64,000 nt of DNA from Agromyces sp. Root81 (GCF_001429165.1 NZ_LMIR01000003.1:417327-481326); one strand, 5' to 3'; shown: positions 1-9,889, counted from the first letter of the stretch. Notes: generated by a model from the letters alone, not told the origin. Made by a program: numbers and translations.

Positions 1-20
1 GCGATCGAAAGGACTCCCCC

Positions 21-560
21 ATGACCACACGTTCCTCCCGCGGAGCCCGCGCAGGGCTCGCGTTCACCGGCCTCGCCCTGCTCCTCGCACTCAGCGCGTG
101 CGCCCCGAACGCATCGGATTCCGCCGACCTCAAGTCGGGCGACTCGGATGCCGCCTACGAGGAGTGGTCGGCCGACTTCGCCTCCTGCATGAAGGACGAG
201 GGCATCGACATCCAGATGGCCACGTCCGCCGACGGCAGCAGCACCTCGAGCGATTCGACCGAGGCCGTCGACCCCGACGAGGTCGACCTCGACGCGATGG
301 CGGCGGCCGAGCGCACCTGCTTCGACAAGGTCGGCGATCCGCCGCCGATCCCCGGCATGCCCGACGCCGACGAGCTGAACGAGGCCTCGCTGCGCTTCTC
401 AGCGTGCCTGCGCGAACGCGGCTACGACTTCGACGACCCCAAGATCTCGTCCGACGGCTCGGTCGGCATGACCGAGGCGATGTCGGCCGACGAGATCGAC
501 CCCGCCGACGCCGAGGCGTGCAACAAGGAGGCCGACTTCCCGACGGTGGGCGAGGAGTGA
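21..560 (+). CDS. Secreted lipoprotein, first gene of a MacAB-like export operon
   Basis: A 179-aa protein with a basic N-terminus, a hydrophobic core at about residues 11-24 and the lipobox LSAC with Cys27 as acylation site. It is therefore probably anchored on the outer face of the membrane. The mature part is acidic and contains two similar units, each with a Cys followed by a charged turn and Gly (CMKDEG, CLRERG) and a second Cys further on, suggesting an internal duplication and possibly two disulphides. The stop overlaps the GTG of the next gene by 4 nt, so it is translationally coupled to the export genes. Small lipoproteins with C-M/L-R/K-x-x-G motifs often precede such operons in actinobacteria. 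The biochemical role is unknown. Confidence 0.85.
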   Translation: MTTRSSRGARAGLAFTGLALLLALSACAPNASDSADLKSGDSDAAYEEWSADFASCMKDEGIDIQMATSADGSSTSSDSTEAVDPDEVDLDAMAAAERTCFDKVGDPPPIPGMPDADELNEASLRFSACLRERGYDFDDPKISSDGSVGMTEAMSADEIDPADAEACNKEADFPTVGEE

Positions 561-1669
561 CCGGCGACCAGCAGGCGACGGATGCCCCGGCCGCCCCGCA
601 GCCCGGCCGGCGTCGCCGCGCCCCGTGGCTCATCGCGGGCGCCTGCATCGCGGTGCTCGGCATCGCCGGCACCATGCTCGCAGTGACCTGGTCGGCCTCG
701 TCGTCGGATGACGGCGACGCGGCGAACGCCGACGCCGATGTCGCGACGACCCCCGTCACCCGCGGCGACCTGACCGAACGCGTCCGCCTCAGCGGCCGTC
801 TCGGCTACGGCGCTTCGCAGGAGCTCGGCACGAGCCTCGGCGGCACGATCACCTGGCTGCCCGACGCGGGCGCCGTGCTCGACCGCGGTGCCACACTGTT
901 CCGCGTCGACGACGACCCCGTCGTGCTCCTGCTCGGGGCGCTGCCGATGTGGCGCCAGTTCGCCGAGGGCATGGACGACGGCCCCGACGTGCTGCAGCTC
1001 GAGCAGAACCTCGCCGCGCTCGGCTTCTTCGAGCGCGAACCCGACCAGGAGTTCGCCGGCTCGACCGCTGCGGCGATCGAGCGCTGGCAGAAGTCGCTCG
1101 GCCTCGAGCGGACCGGCACGATCGAGCAGGGGCGTGTCGTGTTCGCGCCCGCAGGGGTGCGCGTCGCGGAGCGCAAGGCGCAGATCGGCGCGGGCGCAGG
1201 GGCATCCGTCATCGCGGTCTCCGACACGGTGAAACGCGTGAGCGCCTTCATCGCCCCGAACCTCGAGGCGATCGCCCCGGTCGGCACGCCGGTGCAGCTC
1301 ACGCTGCCGGGCGGCGCGACCGTGCAGGGCACGGTGAGCGCGGTCGGCGCGCCCGTCGAGCAGGCCGATGACAAGGGCGAGAAGAAGCTCAAGCTGCCCC
1401 TCACGATCACGCTCGACGACCCGGCCGCCGCCGACGGACTCGACGATGTCGGCGTCAACGGCGTCCTCACGGCGGTCCGACGCGAGGACGCCCTCCTCGT
1501 GCCGGTCACCGCGCTGCTCGCCCGCACCGGCGGCGGATTCGCCGTCGAGGTCGTGGAGAAGGGCACCGTGAAGACGGTGTCGATCGAGCTCGGCCTGTTC
1601 GCCGACGGCCTCGTCGAAGTCACCGGCGGCAAGCTCGAGGCCGGCGACGAGGTCGTGGTGCCGGAGTGA
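557..1669 (+). CDS. HlyD/MacA-like membrane-fusion protein with peptidoglycan-binding domain
   Basis: A 370-aa protein if it begins at the GTG overlapping the previous stop; the open frame extends further upstream but that part lies in another frame of gene 1. One transmembrane helix (about residues 24-43) follows an Arg-rich cytoplasmic segment. Next come a lipoyl/barrel-hybrid-like region (about 65-115), a PG_binding_1-type helical module (about 143-190, with [13 protein letters not shown] and [12 protein letters not shown]), and a C-terminal beta-rich adaptor region. In Gram-positive bacteria such proteins extend an ABC exporter into the wall. The next two genes encode that exporter. The substrate cannot be read from sequence. 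Confidence 0.85.
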   Translation: MTGDQQATDAPAAPQPGRRRRAPWLIAGACIAVLGIAGTMLAVTWSASSSDDGDAANADADVATTPVTRGDLTERVRLSGRLGYGASQELGTSLGGTITWLPDAGAVLDRGATLFRVDDDPVVLLLGALPMWRQFAEGMDDGPDVLQLEQNLAALGFFEREPDQEFAGSTAAAIERWQKSLGLERTGTIEQGRVVFAPAGVRVAERKAQIGAGAGASVIAVSDTVKRVSAFIAPNLEAIAPVGTPVQLTLPGGATVQGTVSAVGAPVEQADDKGEKKLKLPLTITLDDPAAADGLDDVGVNGVLTAVRREDALLVPVTALLARTGGGFAVEVVEKGTVKTVSIELGLFADGLVEVTGGKLEAGDEVVVPE

Positions 1670-2400
1670 GCGCGCCATTGATCCGGATGCGCTCGGTGAC
1701 GCGCACCTACGGCTCGCCGCCCACGGTCGCGCTCTCGCACGCCGACCTCGACATCGAGCGCGGCGAGATGGTCGCGATCGTCGGTCCGAGCGGCTCGGGC
1801 AAGTCGACGCTGCTGAACCTCATGGGCACCCTCGACCGGCCGAGCTCGGGCGAGATCCACATCGACGGGTACGACACCGGTGCGATGGACGACGCCGAGC
1901 TCTCGGGGCTCCGCGCGCACACCATCGGGTTCGTGTTCCAGCAGTACCACCTCGCCGAGGGGGTGAGCGCGCTCGACAACGTCGCCACCGGACTCCTCTA
2001 CGCCGGGGTGCCGAAGGCTGAGCGACGTGCGCGTGCCGCCGTCGCGCTCGAGCGCGTGGGTCTCGCCGCGCGCTCCCACCACCGCCCGAACGAGCTGTCG
2101 GGCGGCGAGCGCCAGCGCGTCGCGATCGCGCGGGCCGTCGTCGGCGAACCGGCGCTGCTCCTCGCCGACGAGCCGACGGGTGCGCTCGACACCCGCTCGG
2201 GCGAGGCGATCGTCTCGATCCTCGCCGAGCTCAACGCGGCGGGAACGACCGTCGTCGTGATCACCCACGACCCGCAGGTGGCCGAGCGGATGCCCCGGCG
2301 CGTCGGCATCCGCGACGGGGTGCTGTCGGCCGACAGCGGCGCTCGGACGGGCGTCCGCGCAGGCGTCCCTGCCGGCGTCCCTGCGGGAGCCCGCTCGTGA
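1666..2400 (+). CDS. MacB/LolD-type ABC transporter ATP-binding protein
   Basis: A 244-aa cytoplasmic ATPase starting at a GTG inside the previous stop (GTGA overlap). Visible motifs are Walker [10 protein letters not shown] (residues 40-48), a Q-loop at Gln92, the signature LSGGE (144-148) and Walker B LLLADE (164-169), followed by the TGALD of the MacB/LolD/FtsE subfamily. The C-terminal tail is an Ala/Gly/Val-rich stretch with short repeats (GVRAG, GVPAG) encoded by near-identical DNA. It would power the FtsX-type permease encoded directly downstream, with which it overlaps by 4 nt. Confidence 0.95.
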   Translation: MSAPLIRMRSVTRTYGSPPTVALSHADLDIERGEMVAIVGPSGSGKSTLLNLMGTLDRPSSGEIHIDGYDTGAMDDAELSGLRAHTIGFVFQQYHLAEGVSALDNVATGLLYAGVPKAERRARAAVALERVGLAARSHHRPNELSGGERQRVAIARAVVGEPALLLADEPTGALDTRSGEAIVSILAELNAAGTTVVVITHDPQVAERMPRRVGIRDGVLSADSGARTGVRAGVPAGVPAGARS

Positions 2401-3584
2401 ACGGCCTTCGCTCCCGCCTCCGCACCGCGGATCTCCTCGGGCTCGGCCTGCACGGCCTCCGTGCGAGACCGATGCGCGCGGTGCTCTCGGCGCTCGGCAT
2501 CGCGATCGGCATCGCCGCGATGATCGCCGTCGTCGGCATCTCGACATCGAGCGAGGCGCTCGTCAAGCAGCGGCTCGCCGCACTCGGCACGAACCTCCTC
2601 ACCGCCACGGCCGGGTCGGACTTCTTCGGCCAGGACGCCGAGCTGCCCGCCGATGCGATCGATCGCGTCCGGCGCATCGACGGCGTCGAGCAGGCGAGCT
2701 GGAGTGCCACGCTCGCCGACGTGCACGTCTACCGCAACGCCCTCATCGATCCGGGTGCCACGGGCGGTCTCACGGTGGTCGCCGCCGACCTCGATCTGCT
2801 GAATGCGACGGGCACCGAGCTCGACTCGGGCGTGTGGCTCAACGGCGCCACCCAGCAGTTCCCGGTCGTCGTGCTCGGCGCCACGACCGCGGAGCGGCTC
2901 GGCATCGTCACCATCGGCAGCGCCGTCGAGATCGGCGGGAAGCAGTTCACGGTCGCCGGAATCCTCGAGCGGTCGCCGCTCGCTCCCGAGCTCGACTCCG
3001 TCGCGATGGTCGGCGGGCCGATCGCCGCCGAGCTCTTCGGATTCGGCGGTTCGCCGACGGTGATCTACGAGCGCTCGGCCGATGACCTCGTCGAGCAGGT
3101 GCGCGACCTGCTGCCCGCCACGATCAACCCCGAGTCGCCGACGCAGGTGAAGATCAGCCGGCCATCCGACGCGCTCGCGGCGAAGAACACGATCGACCAG
3201 GCGTTCACGGGCCTCCTCGTCGGCGTGGGGTCCATCGCCCTCCTCGTCGGCGGCATCGGTGTCGCGAACACGATGGTGATCTCGGTGCTCGAACGCCGTC
3301 AGGAGATCGGCCTGCGCCGCTCGCTCGGCGCGACGCGCGGGCACATCCGCTCGCAGTTCCTCGTCGAGGCGATCCTGCTCGCCCTCTGCGGCGGCATCGC
3401 GGGCACGGCCATCGGCTGGGTGATCACGGCGATCGTCGCGGGGGCGAACGGATGGCTCGTCACCGTGCCGCCCGCAGTGCTCGCCGCCGGCGTGCTGGCG
3501 ACGGTCGTGGTCGGCGCGGTGGCCGGTGCGCTCCCGGCTGCGCGCGCCGCGCGCACCTCGCCGACGGCCGCGCTGAACGCCTGA
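2397..3584 (+). CDS. MacB-like FtsX-family ABC permease
   Basis: A 395-aa membrane protein with the MacB layout: a first transmembrane helix near residues 20-45, a large extracytoplasmic MacB_PCD-type domain (about 50-270), and three C-terminal helices forming the FtsX domain. The FtsX core motif around [19 protein letters not shown] sits between the helices. The GTG start overlaps the upstream stop. It is the last gene of the lipoprotein-adaptor-ATPase-permease operon, which probably exports a peptide, lipid-linked compound or antimicrobial. The cargo is unknown. Confidence 0.93.
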   Translation: MNGLRSRLRTADLLGLGLHGLRARPMRAVLSALGIAIGIAAMIAVVGISTSSEALVKQRLAALGTNLLTATAGSDFFGQDAELPADAIDRVRRIDGVEQASWSATLADVHVYRNALIDPGATGGLTVVAADLDLLNATGTELDSGVWLNGATQQFPVVVLGATTAERLGIVTIGSAVEIGGKQFTVAGILERSPLAPELDSVAMVGGPIAAELFGFGGSPTVIYERSADDLVEQVRDLLPATINPESPTQVKISRPSDALAAKNTIDQAFTGLLVGVGSIALLVGGIGVANTMVISVLERRQEIGLRRSLGATRGHIRSQFLVEAILLALCGGIAGTAIGWVITAIVAGANGWLVTVPPAVLAAGVLATVVVGAVAGALPAARAARTSPTAALNA

Positions 3585-3614
3585 CGCGGCGACCCGAAAC
3601 TCCAGACGGACTGT

Positions 3615-3635
3615 CGGGCGGGCGCCGCCCGCCCG
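3615..3635. terminator. GC-rich hairpin after the export operon
   Basis: A 10-bp arm CGGGCGGGCG, one base, then its perfect complement. It lies 30 nt past the permease stop and before the polyamine operon. The following sequence is only weakly T-rich (ATGGTTTGT), so intrinsic termination is plausible but not certain. Confidence 0.6.
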
Positions 3636-3739
3636 ATGGTTTGTCCCGTTCGCCGTGGCTCGCATTGCGCGCACCGGGTCGCCCGGATTGAATGGGCCTC
3701 CTGCGCGATGGCGTGCGGGTGAACTGGAGGTGCTGGCAA

Positions 3740-4912
3740 GTGACCACGGCAACGACGACCGAGGCGGAGGCGACCACCACCGCATCGCCCGGCGCAGAGG
3801 CTCCCGGAACGGTCGTCATCGACGCCGTCACCAAGCGGTACGGCGATTCGACCGCCGTCGACCGGCTCTCGCTCACCATCGAGGCCGGCGAATTCATCTC
3901 GCTGCTCGGGCCCTCGGGCTGCGGCAAGACCACGACCCTCCGCATGATCGCGGGCTTCGAGGAGCCCGACGCCGGAGACATCCGCGTCTCGGGCCGTTCG
4001 CTGCTCGGCGTAGCGCCCTACCGGCGCGACGTCAACACGGTGTTCCAGGCCTACGCCCTCTTCCCGCACATGTCGGTGGCCGAGAACGTCGCCTACGGGC
4101 TGCAGCAGAAGCGCACCCCGAAGTCCGAGATCCGCGAGCGGGTCGTCGACGCCCTCGACCTCGCCCAGATGCGCGGCTTCGCCGACCGCAAGCCCACCCA
4201 GCTCTCCGGCGGCCAGCAGCAGCGCGTCGCGCTCGCCCGCGCCCTTGTGAACCGCCCCTCCGTGCTGCTCCTCGACGAGCCGCTCGGCGCCCTCGACCGG
4301 CAGCTGCGCGAAGAGATGCAGCTCGAGCTGAAGCTCCTGCAGTCGCGCCTCGGCATCACCTTCGTCTTCGTCACGCACGACCAGGGCGAGGCGCTCTCGA
4401 TGAGCGATCGCATCGCGATCATGCGCAGCGGCCGCATCGAGCAGCTCGCCGACGCCGACACGGTCTACGCCCGGCCTGCCTCGGCCTACGTCGCGGCCTT
4501 CGTGGGGCAGCAGAACTTCTTCCGGGGCACGGTCGTCGAGGGTGGCGCCGTCGACTCGGCACATTCCCTCGTGTACAACATGTCCGCCGAGCTGCCTGTG
4601 GGCAGCACGGGCCTCGCAGCCGTGCGGCCCGAGTTCGTCAGCATCGACGCTGATGTCGCAGCCGGGGCATCCGATGCATCGAACACAGCACGGGGCACGC
4701 TGATCGGCGTCTCCCACCTCGGCGAGACCATGCAGTACCTCGTGCAGCTCGGCGACGACCAGAGCCTCATCGCACGCCGCCCCTCACCGGAGGCTCCGCA
4801 ACTGGCCATCGGCGATGCGGTCGTGTGCTCGTGGCGCGCCGAGAGCGTGCTCCTCTTCCCAGCCGACGATGCGGCGAGCGCGAGCGGCTACGTCGCTCCG
4901 CCGACCGTCTGA
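3740..4912 (+). CDS. potA: Spermidine/putrescine ABC transporter ATP-binding protein
   Basis: A 390-aa ATPase. I chose GTG 3740 over the upstream ATG 3692 because a GGAGG ribosome site (3726-3730) sits 9 nt before it and the extra N-terminus looks non-coding. Motifs are Walker A GPSGCGKT (residues 57-64), [14 protein letters not shown], and Walker B VLLLDEP followed by [13 protein letters not shown], as in the PotA/CUT1-type group. A C-terminal TOBE-like domain follows. It drives uptake by PotB/PotC; the binding protein PotD is encoded 17 nt downstream. Gene order potA-potD-potB-potC in one tight operon makes polyamine import the best reading. The exact substrate (putrescine, spermidine or a related amine) is inferred. 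Confidence 0.93.
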   Translation: MTTATTTEAEATTTASPGAEAPGTVVIDAVTKRYGDSTAVDRLSLTIEAGEFISLLGPSGCGKTTTLRMIAGFEEPDAGDIRVSGRSLLGVAPYRRDVNTVFQAYALFPHMSVAENVAYGLQQKRTPKSEIRERVVDALDLAQMRGFADRKPTQLSGGQQQRVALARALVNRPSVLLLDEPLGALDRQLREEMQLELKLLQSRLGITFVFVTHDQGEALSMSDRIAIMRSGRIEQLADADTVYARPASAYVAAFVGQQNFFRGTVVEGGAVDSAHSLVYNMSAELPVGSTGLAAVRPEFVSIDADVAAGASDASNTARGTLIGVSHLGETMQYLVQLGDDQSLIARRPSPEAPQLAIGDAVVCSWRAESVLLFPADDAASASGYVAPPTV

Positions 4913-4929
4913 ACGCCCGAGGAGTCACG

Positions 4930-6105
4930 ATGTCTTCCGAACCCGAGATCCGCATCCTCGCGCCCGTCGGCGCGGCGAAGACCATCCGCCGTGAGCTCTC
5001 GCGGCGCCGTTTCCTGAGCTTCGCCGCCGCCGCGGGCTCAGCCGGTCTGCTCGCCGGGTGCGCCCCGTCATCGTCGGCCACCACTGCGCTCGCCTCCGGC
5101 GGACCGCTCGAGAGCAAGCTGTCGATCTACACCTGGGGCGACTACGACGCCCCCGACGTGCTCGACGCCTTCACGGCCGACCTCGGCCCGAAGATCTCGC
5201 TGAGCGCCTTCAACTCCAATGAGGAGATGGTGGCCAAGCTCGTCGGGGCGCGCGGCACGAGCGGCTACGACATCGTCGTGCCGACCGGCACCTTCGTCGC
5301 CCAGATGGCCGAGCACGGGCTGCTGGCCAAGCTGAACCACGATCTGATCCCGAACCTCAAGCACGTCGATCCGGCATTCCTCGGCCGCACCTGGGACCCC
5401 GACAACGAGTACTCGATCTGCAAGGCATGGGGCACGACCGGCTTCGTCTACGACGTCACCCTGATCGACCGCGAGCTGAAGGACTGGAACGACTTCATCG
5501 ACGCGGCGAAGCACGAGGCGAGCGGCAAGACGTCGCTCCTCGACGACCCGTCCGAGCTCACCGGGCTCTACTTCTGGGCGAACGGCATCCCGTGGACCAC
5601 GACCGATCCCGAGCACCTCGACGCCGCTGAGGAGTTCCTCGTCGACCTCGCGCCGCACATCTCGGCGTTCGACTCCTACCCCGGCGGTAGCGCCATCCCC
5701 CAGGCGACGCAGATGCTCATGCAGTCGTACAACGGCGACGCCCGACTCGGCATGCTCGAGAGCCCCGACCCCGATCGCTGGAAGTTCGTGCTCGGCTCAC
5801 CGGCGACCGAGATCTGGATGGACAACTGGGCGATCGCCGCGGGTGCTCCGAACCCCGAGGCCGCGCACGCGTTCATCGACTACGTGCTCTCACCCGAGAA
5901 CGCCCTGTCGGAGCTCGACTACATCGGCTACCACACCGGTGCGAAGGACATCGAGCAGGCGGCGGCCGATGCCGGACTGCCGATGCTCGACCTGGTGTTC
6001 TTCACTCCCGAACAGCTCGCGACCATGCAGGAAGGCGAGTTGACCGAGGCGCAGGAGCGCATCGTGCAGATCTGGAACGCGACGAAGGCGGCGGCTGGTG
6101 CGTAG
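4930..6105 (+). CDS. potD: Polyamine-binding lipoprotein, Tat-type signal
   Basis: A 391-aa substrate-binding protein. ATG 4930 is preceded by GAGGAG with a 6-nt spacer. The N-terminus carries a twin-arginine motif SRRRFLS (residues 24-30) followed by a lipobox LAGC with Cys44, so it appears to be a Tat-exported lipoprotein, as is common for PotD homologues in actinobacteria. The mature part has the type D-1 PotD fold signature (LSIYTWGDY near the start, WMDNWAIAAGA near the middle). Its 3' end overlaps the potB start by 8 nt. It captures polyamine outside the membrane for PotBC. Confidence 0.93.
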   Translation: MSSEPEIRILAPVGAAKTIRRELSRRRFLSFAAAAGSAGLLAGCAPSSSATTALASGGPLESKLSIYTWGDYDAPDVLDAFTADLGPKISLSAFNSNEEMVAKLVGARGTSGYDIVVPTGTFVAQMAEHGLLAKLNHDLIPNLKHVDPAFLGRTWDPDNEYSICKAWGTTGFVYDVTLIDRELKDWNDFIDAAKHEASGKTSLLDDPSELTGLYFWANGIPWTTTDPEHLDAAEEFLVDLAPHISAFDSYPGGSAIPQATQMLMQSYNGDARLGMLESPDPDRWKFVLGSPATEIWMDNWAIAAGAPNPEAAHAFIDYVLSPENALSELDYIGYHTGAKDIEQAAADAGLPMLDLVFFTPEQLATMQEGELTEAQERIVQIWNATKAAAGA

Positions 6106-7024
6106 ACGACTCCCCGGATTCCTCCTCGCGGCGCCCGCGTGGGCGTGGCTCGCGATCTTCTTCGTCGCCCCGGTCGGAATGGTCGTGTGGTTCAGCTTCG
6201 GCTACAAGCCGAGCATCTTCGCCACGCAGGCCACCGACAAGCTGTCGTTCGACCGCTATGCGGAGGTGCTCAGCCCGACGTTCTTCGCGACGTTCCAGAA
6301 CACGCTCTGGGTCGGCGTCGCCGGCACCGTGCTGTGCTTCCTGATCGGACTGCCCGTCGCCTACTGGATGGCGGTGAAGGCTCCGCCGTCGCGGCGGGGC
6401 CTGCTCGTCGCCCTCGTGATGGTGCCGTTCTGGACGAACTTCCTCGTGCGCACGATCGGCTGGCAGGTCATCCTCTCGCCTGAGGGCTGGATCTCGACGG
6501 CGCTGCAGACGGTCGGCTTCGAGCCGCTCGCGATCCTGAACACGCGGGGCGCGGTGCTCCTCGGCGTCGTCTACAACTACCTGCCGCTCATGATCCTGCC
6601 GCTGTTCGTCGCGTTCGACCGCGTCAACGGGCCGCTCCGCGAGGCCTCGAAGGACCTCGGCGCGGGCAAGTGGACGACGTTCTTCCGCATCACCCTGCCG
6701 CTCGCCCAGCCCGGCATCATCGCGGGCGTGCTGCTCGTCTTCATCCCGCTCATGGGCGACTACATCACCGCGACCGTGCTCGGCGGGGCGAAGGGCAACA
6801 TGGTCGGCCAGCTCGTCGCGAGCCAGTTCCAGACCGCGCAGAACTGGGCCCTCGGCTCCGCGATGGCGGTCGTGCTGATCATCGTCATCCTCCTCACCGT
6901 CGCCATCGGTGCGGGGATCGTGTGGCTCGTCACCCTGCCGATCCGGGCGAGTCACCGGCTCGTGATCGGTGCTCCTGACACCGCTCCGGCATCCGTTTCG
7001 ATTCGAGAGGAGGTCGCGGCATGA
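6098..7024 (+). CDS. potB: Spermidine/putrescine ABC transporter permease
   Basis: A 308-aa integral membrane protein starting at a GTG that overlaps the potD stop. About six transmembrane helices are visible. The cytoplasmic EAA loop (EASKDLGAGKWTTFF...) that contacts PotA lies around residues 185-205. Length and helix pattern match PotB/PotH. The 3' end overlaps potC by 4 nt (ATGA). Confidence 0.93.
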   Translation: MRRRLPGFLLAAPAWAWLAIFFVAPVGMVVWFSFGYKPSIFATQATDKLSFDRYAEVLSPTFFATFQNTLWVGVAGTVLCFLIGLPVAYWMAVKAPPSRRGLLVALVMVPFWTNFLVRTIGWQVILSPEGWISTALQTVGFEPLAILNTRGAVLLGVVYNYLPLMILPLFVAFDRVNGPLREASKDLGAGKWTTFFRITLPLAQPGIIAGVLLVFIPLMGDYITATVLGGAKGNMVGQLVASQFQTAQNWALGSAMAVVLIIVILLTVAIGAGIVWLVTLPIRASHRLVIGAPDTAPASVSIREEVAA

Positions 7025-7896
7025 GTGCTCCAGCAGCGCAGCGACCGGTGCGGCGGCCGCGCAAGGCGTGGTCGGATGTCGCGTTCAACGTGTGGGGCAT
7101 CCTGGTGATGGTCTTCCTGTTCGCCCCCATCGCGGTCATCATCGTCTCCTCGTTCAATGTCGGGCGACTGCTGGTCTCGTGGGACCACTTCGGATTCGAC
7201 TCGTTCCTCGCCCTGCTCGCGAAGCCGGCGATCCGCGACGCGGTCTGGATCTCGGTGCAGACGGGCTTCATCGCCGCCCTCGTCGCCACGGCGCTCGGCA
7301 CCCTCGCGGGCATCGCGATGGCGCGGCATCCGGGCAAGTGGGTGTGGTGGTTCATGGGACTGCTGCTGCTCGTCTCGGTGACACCCGAGATCGTCGACGC
7401 CGTCGCGCTGCTGCCGTGGACCGTCTTCCTCGGCCAGGACCTCGGCATGTCGATCTTCAACGACGGCATCGTGCGCCTCGTGATCGGCCACTCGCTGTTC
7501 TCGATCACGGTCGTCTCGTACCTCGTGCGCGCGAGGCTCGTGGGCCAGGAGGCGCAGCTCGAGGAGGCCTCGGCCGACCTGTACGCGACGCCGACCCGCA
7601 CGTTCCGCAAGGTCACCCTGCCGCTCGCCATGCCGGCGGTCTTCGCCGGATTCATGCTGTCGTTCACCTTCAGCCTCGATAACACGGTCATCGCGGCATT
7701 CGTCTCGGTCTCGGGGTCGACGCCGTGGCCGGTCTACGTGCTGAGCGCGCTGCGCAGCGGCCTGAAGCCCGAGATCGCAGCGGTCTCGACGATCATGCTC
7801 GTGCTCACGCTCATCGCGCTCGGTCTCGTCGCGCTCGTGCTGAAACGCTCGGGAGACTCGGCGGCCGACATCGCCCGCACGATGGGCGGCGGCTGA
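7021..7896 (+). CDS. potC: Spermidine/putrescine ABC transporter permease
   Basis: A 291-aa permease with about six transmembrane helices and an EAA loop EEASADLYATPTRTF near residues 180-195, matching PotC/PotI. It is the last gene of the potADBC operon. A strong hairpin follows 12 nt after the stop. Confidence 0.93.
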   Translation: MSAPAAQRPVRRPRKAWSDVAFNVWGILVMVFLFAPIAVIIVSSFNVGRLLVSWDHFGFDSFLALLAKPAIRDAVWISVQTGFIAALVATALGTLAGIAMARHPGKWVWWFMGLLLLVSVTPEIVDAVALLPWTVFLGQDLGMSIFNDGIVRLVIGHSLFSITVVSYLVRARLVGQEAQLEEASADLYATPTRTFRKVTLPLAMPAVFAGFMLSFTFSLDNTVIAAFVSVSGSTPWPVYVLSALRSGLKPEIAAVSTIMLVLTLIALGLVALVLKRSGDSAADIARTMGGG

Positions 7897-7908
7897 CCGT
7901 TCGAACAC

Positions 7909-7948
7909 GAGAACAGGGGCGGGAGCATCAGCTCCCGCCCCTGTTCTC
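7909..7948. terminator. Bidirectional terminator after potADBC
   Basis: Perfect 18-bp stem (7909-7926 with 7931-7948) and a 4-nt ATCA loop. It lies between potC and the convergent lipoprotein gene, so it can serve both strands. Confidence 0.85.
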
Positions 7949-7977
7949 GTTCAGCGGTGCGCTCGAGGCGCCGCCGG

Positions 7978-8451
7978 TCAGAGCGAGCAGACCTCACCGA
8001 GTTCGGCGATGCCCGTCTGCAGCGCGGTGACCTGCTCGCTGAGCTTCGACAGGTCGGCGTTCGCCGGGTCGGAGACGACCACGTCGAGGAACGCGGTGTA
8101 CTCGGTCATCGCGCCGGAGGCGCCGTTCGCGGCGTCCACGACGTCGGCGTTGGTCACCTTCGCGGCGGCCTCGCGCATGCTCGCCTCGGTCGTCTTCAGC
8201 GCGGCGACGGCCGTGGTCGGGTCGCTCGTGAGCGTGGCGACGTTCTCGGCGCTCGAGAGCTCGACGAGCTCCTCGAGGCTGCCCTTCATGAGGTCGCATG
8301 CCTCCTGAGGCGTCTGGTCCGCGGCGACCTCGGCCTTGGCCTCGGGCTTCGCCTCGGCCGAGTCACCGGCGTTGGATGCACCGGCGCAACCGGTGAGCAG
8401 CAGGGCGAACAGGGCGAGCGAAGCCGCGGCGATCGGGCGTGTTGCAGTCAT
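7978..8451 (-). CDS. Small secreted lipoprotein of unknown function
   Basis: A 157-aa protein with a typical signal peptide and lipobox LTGC (Cys22). The mature domain is Ala-rich, predicted helical, and acidic, with two widely spaced Cys (in EACDLM and at the C-terminal EVCSL) that could form a disulphide. Ala/Lys/Glu repeats (AKPEAKAE) right after the lipobox look like a wall-spanning spacer. It faces the potADBC operon across a shared terminator. I do not recognise a named family. Confidence 0.8.
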   Translation of the reverse strand: MTATRPIAAASLALFALLLTGCAGASNAGDSAEAKPEAKAEVAADQTPQEACDLMKGSLEELVELSSAENVATLTSDPTTAVAALKTTEASMREAAAKVTNADVVDAANGASGAMTEYTAFLDVVVSDPANADLSKLSEQVTALQTGIAELGEVCSL

Positions 8452-8563
8452 GTGTGATTTCCCCTTCGGATCGGGGCCGATCCGACCCCCCGGCCATCCA
8501 ACCAGTCACCGCAACCTCGCGACATGGGGAGCACTCCCCATCGACACGCTCCGCCGAGCCAAC

Positions 8564-9424
8564 TCAGGCTGCGGATGCCTCGTTCCTCACCGCCTCGATC
8601 ACGCTCGAGTGCTCCGGCACCCAGCCGAGCGCGCGCGCCTTGCCGCCGGTGGCGCGCTGGTCGAGCAGGAGTGCGTCGGCGAATGCCGCACCGAGCCGAG
8701 CGCGGGTGAGCTCGACGGGCTCGGGGGCGACGCCGGCTCGGCCGGCCACGGCGTCGGCGAGCGCCAGCACGGTCGTGGGGTTGCCGTCGCTGCCGACGAT
8801 GCGGCCGAGCGGGCCGTCGTGGGTGAGCGCGAGCTCGTAGAGCCGCGCGAGGTCGTCGACGTGCACCCAGGTCCAGTGCTGCGTGCCGTCGCCGATGAGC
8901 CGGAGCTCGCCGCCCTCGCTGCGCGGGGCGTCGGTGATGAGGCCGGCGAGTCCCCGGCCGCGCCCGTACACGACGCCGGGCACGACGATCGCGGCATCGA
9001 CGGATGACGCGAGAAGCCGCTCCTCGAGCGGCACCCGCCAGGCGACGAGCTCGGGCGCGTCGAGCGGGCCGTCCTCGTGGATCGCCTCGCCCGAGCCGTA
9101 GGCCCAGATGCCGCTCGTCAGCACGAACCGCTTCGCGGTGCCGCCGAAGCGGTCGATGACGGTGTCGATGACCGTCGTGTTGAACGCCTCTGCGCCCGCG
9201 TCGGGGGCGGCGGTGTGCACGGCGGCGTCGACGTCCTCGAGCACGGAGCCGAACCACGAGGCATCCGTCACCTCGCCTTCGACGGCCGCCGCACCGCGCG
9301 CGGCGACGCGCGCGGCGGCCGCGGGAGTGCGGACGACGGCGACGACGTCGTGCCCGGAGGTGACGAGCGTGTCGAGCACGGAGGATCCGATGTAGCCGGT
9401 TGCACCGGTCAGGAGAATTCGCAT
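8564..9424 (-). CDS. NAD(P)-binding epimerase/dehydratase-like SDR
   Basis: A 286-aa extended short-chain dehydrogenase fold. The N-terminus MRILLTGATGYIGSSV carries the GxxGxxG nucleotide-binding motif. I chose ATG 9424 because the Rossmann strand starts immediately; an in-frame ATG at 9442 is possible. The usual catalytic YxxxK is not evident: the equivalent region reads LVAWRVPLEE, so this may be an atypical SDR that binds NAD(P) without classical dehydrogenase chemistry. It is divergent from an HxlR regulator, which probably controls it. Confidence 0.85.
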   Translation of the reverse strand: MRILLTGATGYIGSSVLDTLVTSGHDVVAVVRTPAAAARVAARGAAAVEGEVTDASWFGSVLEDVDAAVHTAAPDAGAEAFNTTVIDTVIDRFGGTAKRFVLTSGIWAYGSGEAIHEDGPLDAPELVAWRVPLEERLLASSVDAAIVVPGVVYGRGRGLAGLITDAPRSEGGELRLIGDGTQHWTWVHVDDLARLYELALTHDGPLGRIVGSDGNPTTVLALADAVAGRAGVAPEPVELTRARLGAAFADALLLDQRATGGKARALGWVPEHSSVIEAVRNEASAA

Positions 9425-9492
9425 GGGGACCACGGTATGCATCGGATACTGGTTACTTCAACGGAACCGATCTCGAGGGAACCGAGGTGCTC

Positions 9493-9885
9493 ATGCCGAC
9501 GTCGCTGCTGGAGGAGAACGACGGGACGGACGCGTCCGCGAAGGACGTGCTGAGCCCCGATTGCCCGAGCCGGATCGTGTTCGGCCGCATCGGCGAGCGG
9601 TGGACGATGTTCGTCATCCTCGCGCTCGAACCCGGACCGATGCGTTTCACCGCGCTGAAGGCCCGTGTCGGGGTGATCACGCCGAAGGTGCTCACCGAGA
9701 CGCTCCGAGCGCTCGAGGGCGACGGCCTCGTGTCACGGCGGGCCTTCGTCGAATCGCCGCCCCGGGTCGAGTACGCGCTCACCCCGCTCGGCAGGTCGCT
9801 GCTCGAGCCGATCGCGGCGATGCGGGCGTGGGCCGAGGCCCACGTGCCCGAGGTGCTCGAGTCGCGCGATCGGGCGCTATCGTGA
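9493..9885 (+). CDS. HxlR-family winged-helix transcriptional regulator
   Basis: A 130-aa regulator from ATG 9493 (GAGG 5 nt upstream; GTG 9487 and ATG 9400 are alternatives). The core CPSRIVFGRIGERWTMFVIL, then FTALKARVGVITPKVLTETL and VEYALTPLGRSLL, matches the HxlR winged helix. HxlR proteins often sense redox or reactive electrophiles; the Cys in the DCPS segment is at the usual sensing position. It is divergent from the SDR gene and lies 4 nt upstream of the isochorismatase-family gene. Confidence 0.9.
   Translation: MPTSLLEENDGTDASAKDVLSPDCPSRIVFGRIGERWTMFVILALEPGPMRFTALKARVGVITPKVLTETLRALEGDGLVSRRAFVESPPRVEYALTPLGRSLLEPIAAMRAWAEAHVPEVLESRDRALS
9878..9883 (+). promoter_or_regulatory. 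Possible -10 box for a leaderless start at 9890
   Basis: TATCGT lies 6 nt before the GTG at 9890, spacing typical of leaderless actinobacterial transcripts. It sits inside the end of the HxlR gene, so the hydrolase may have its own promoter as well as read-through. Confidence 0.4.
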
Positions 9886-9889
9886 CCGT

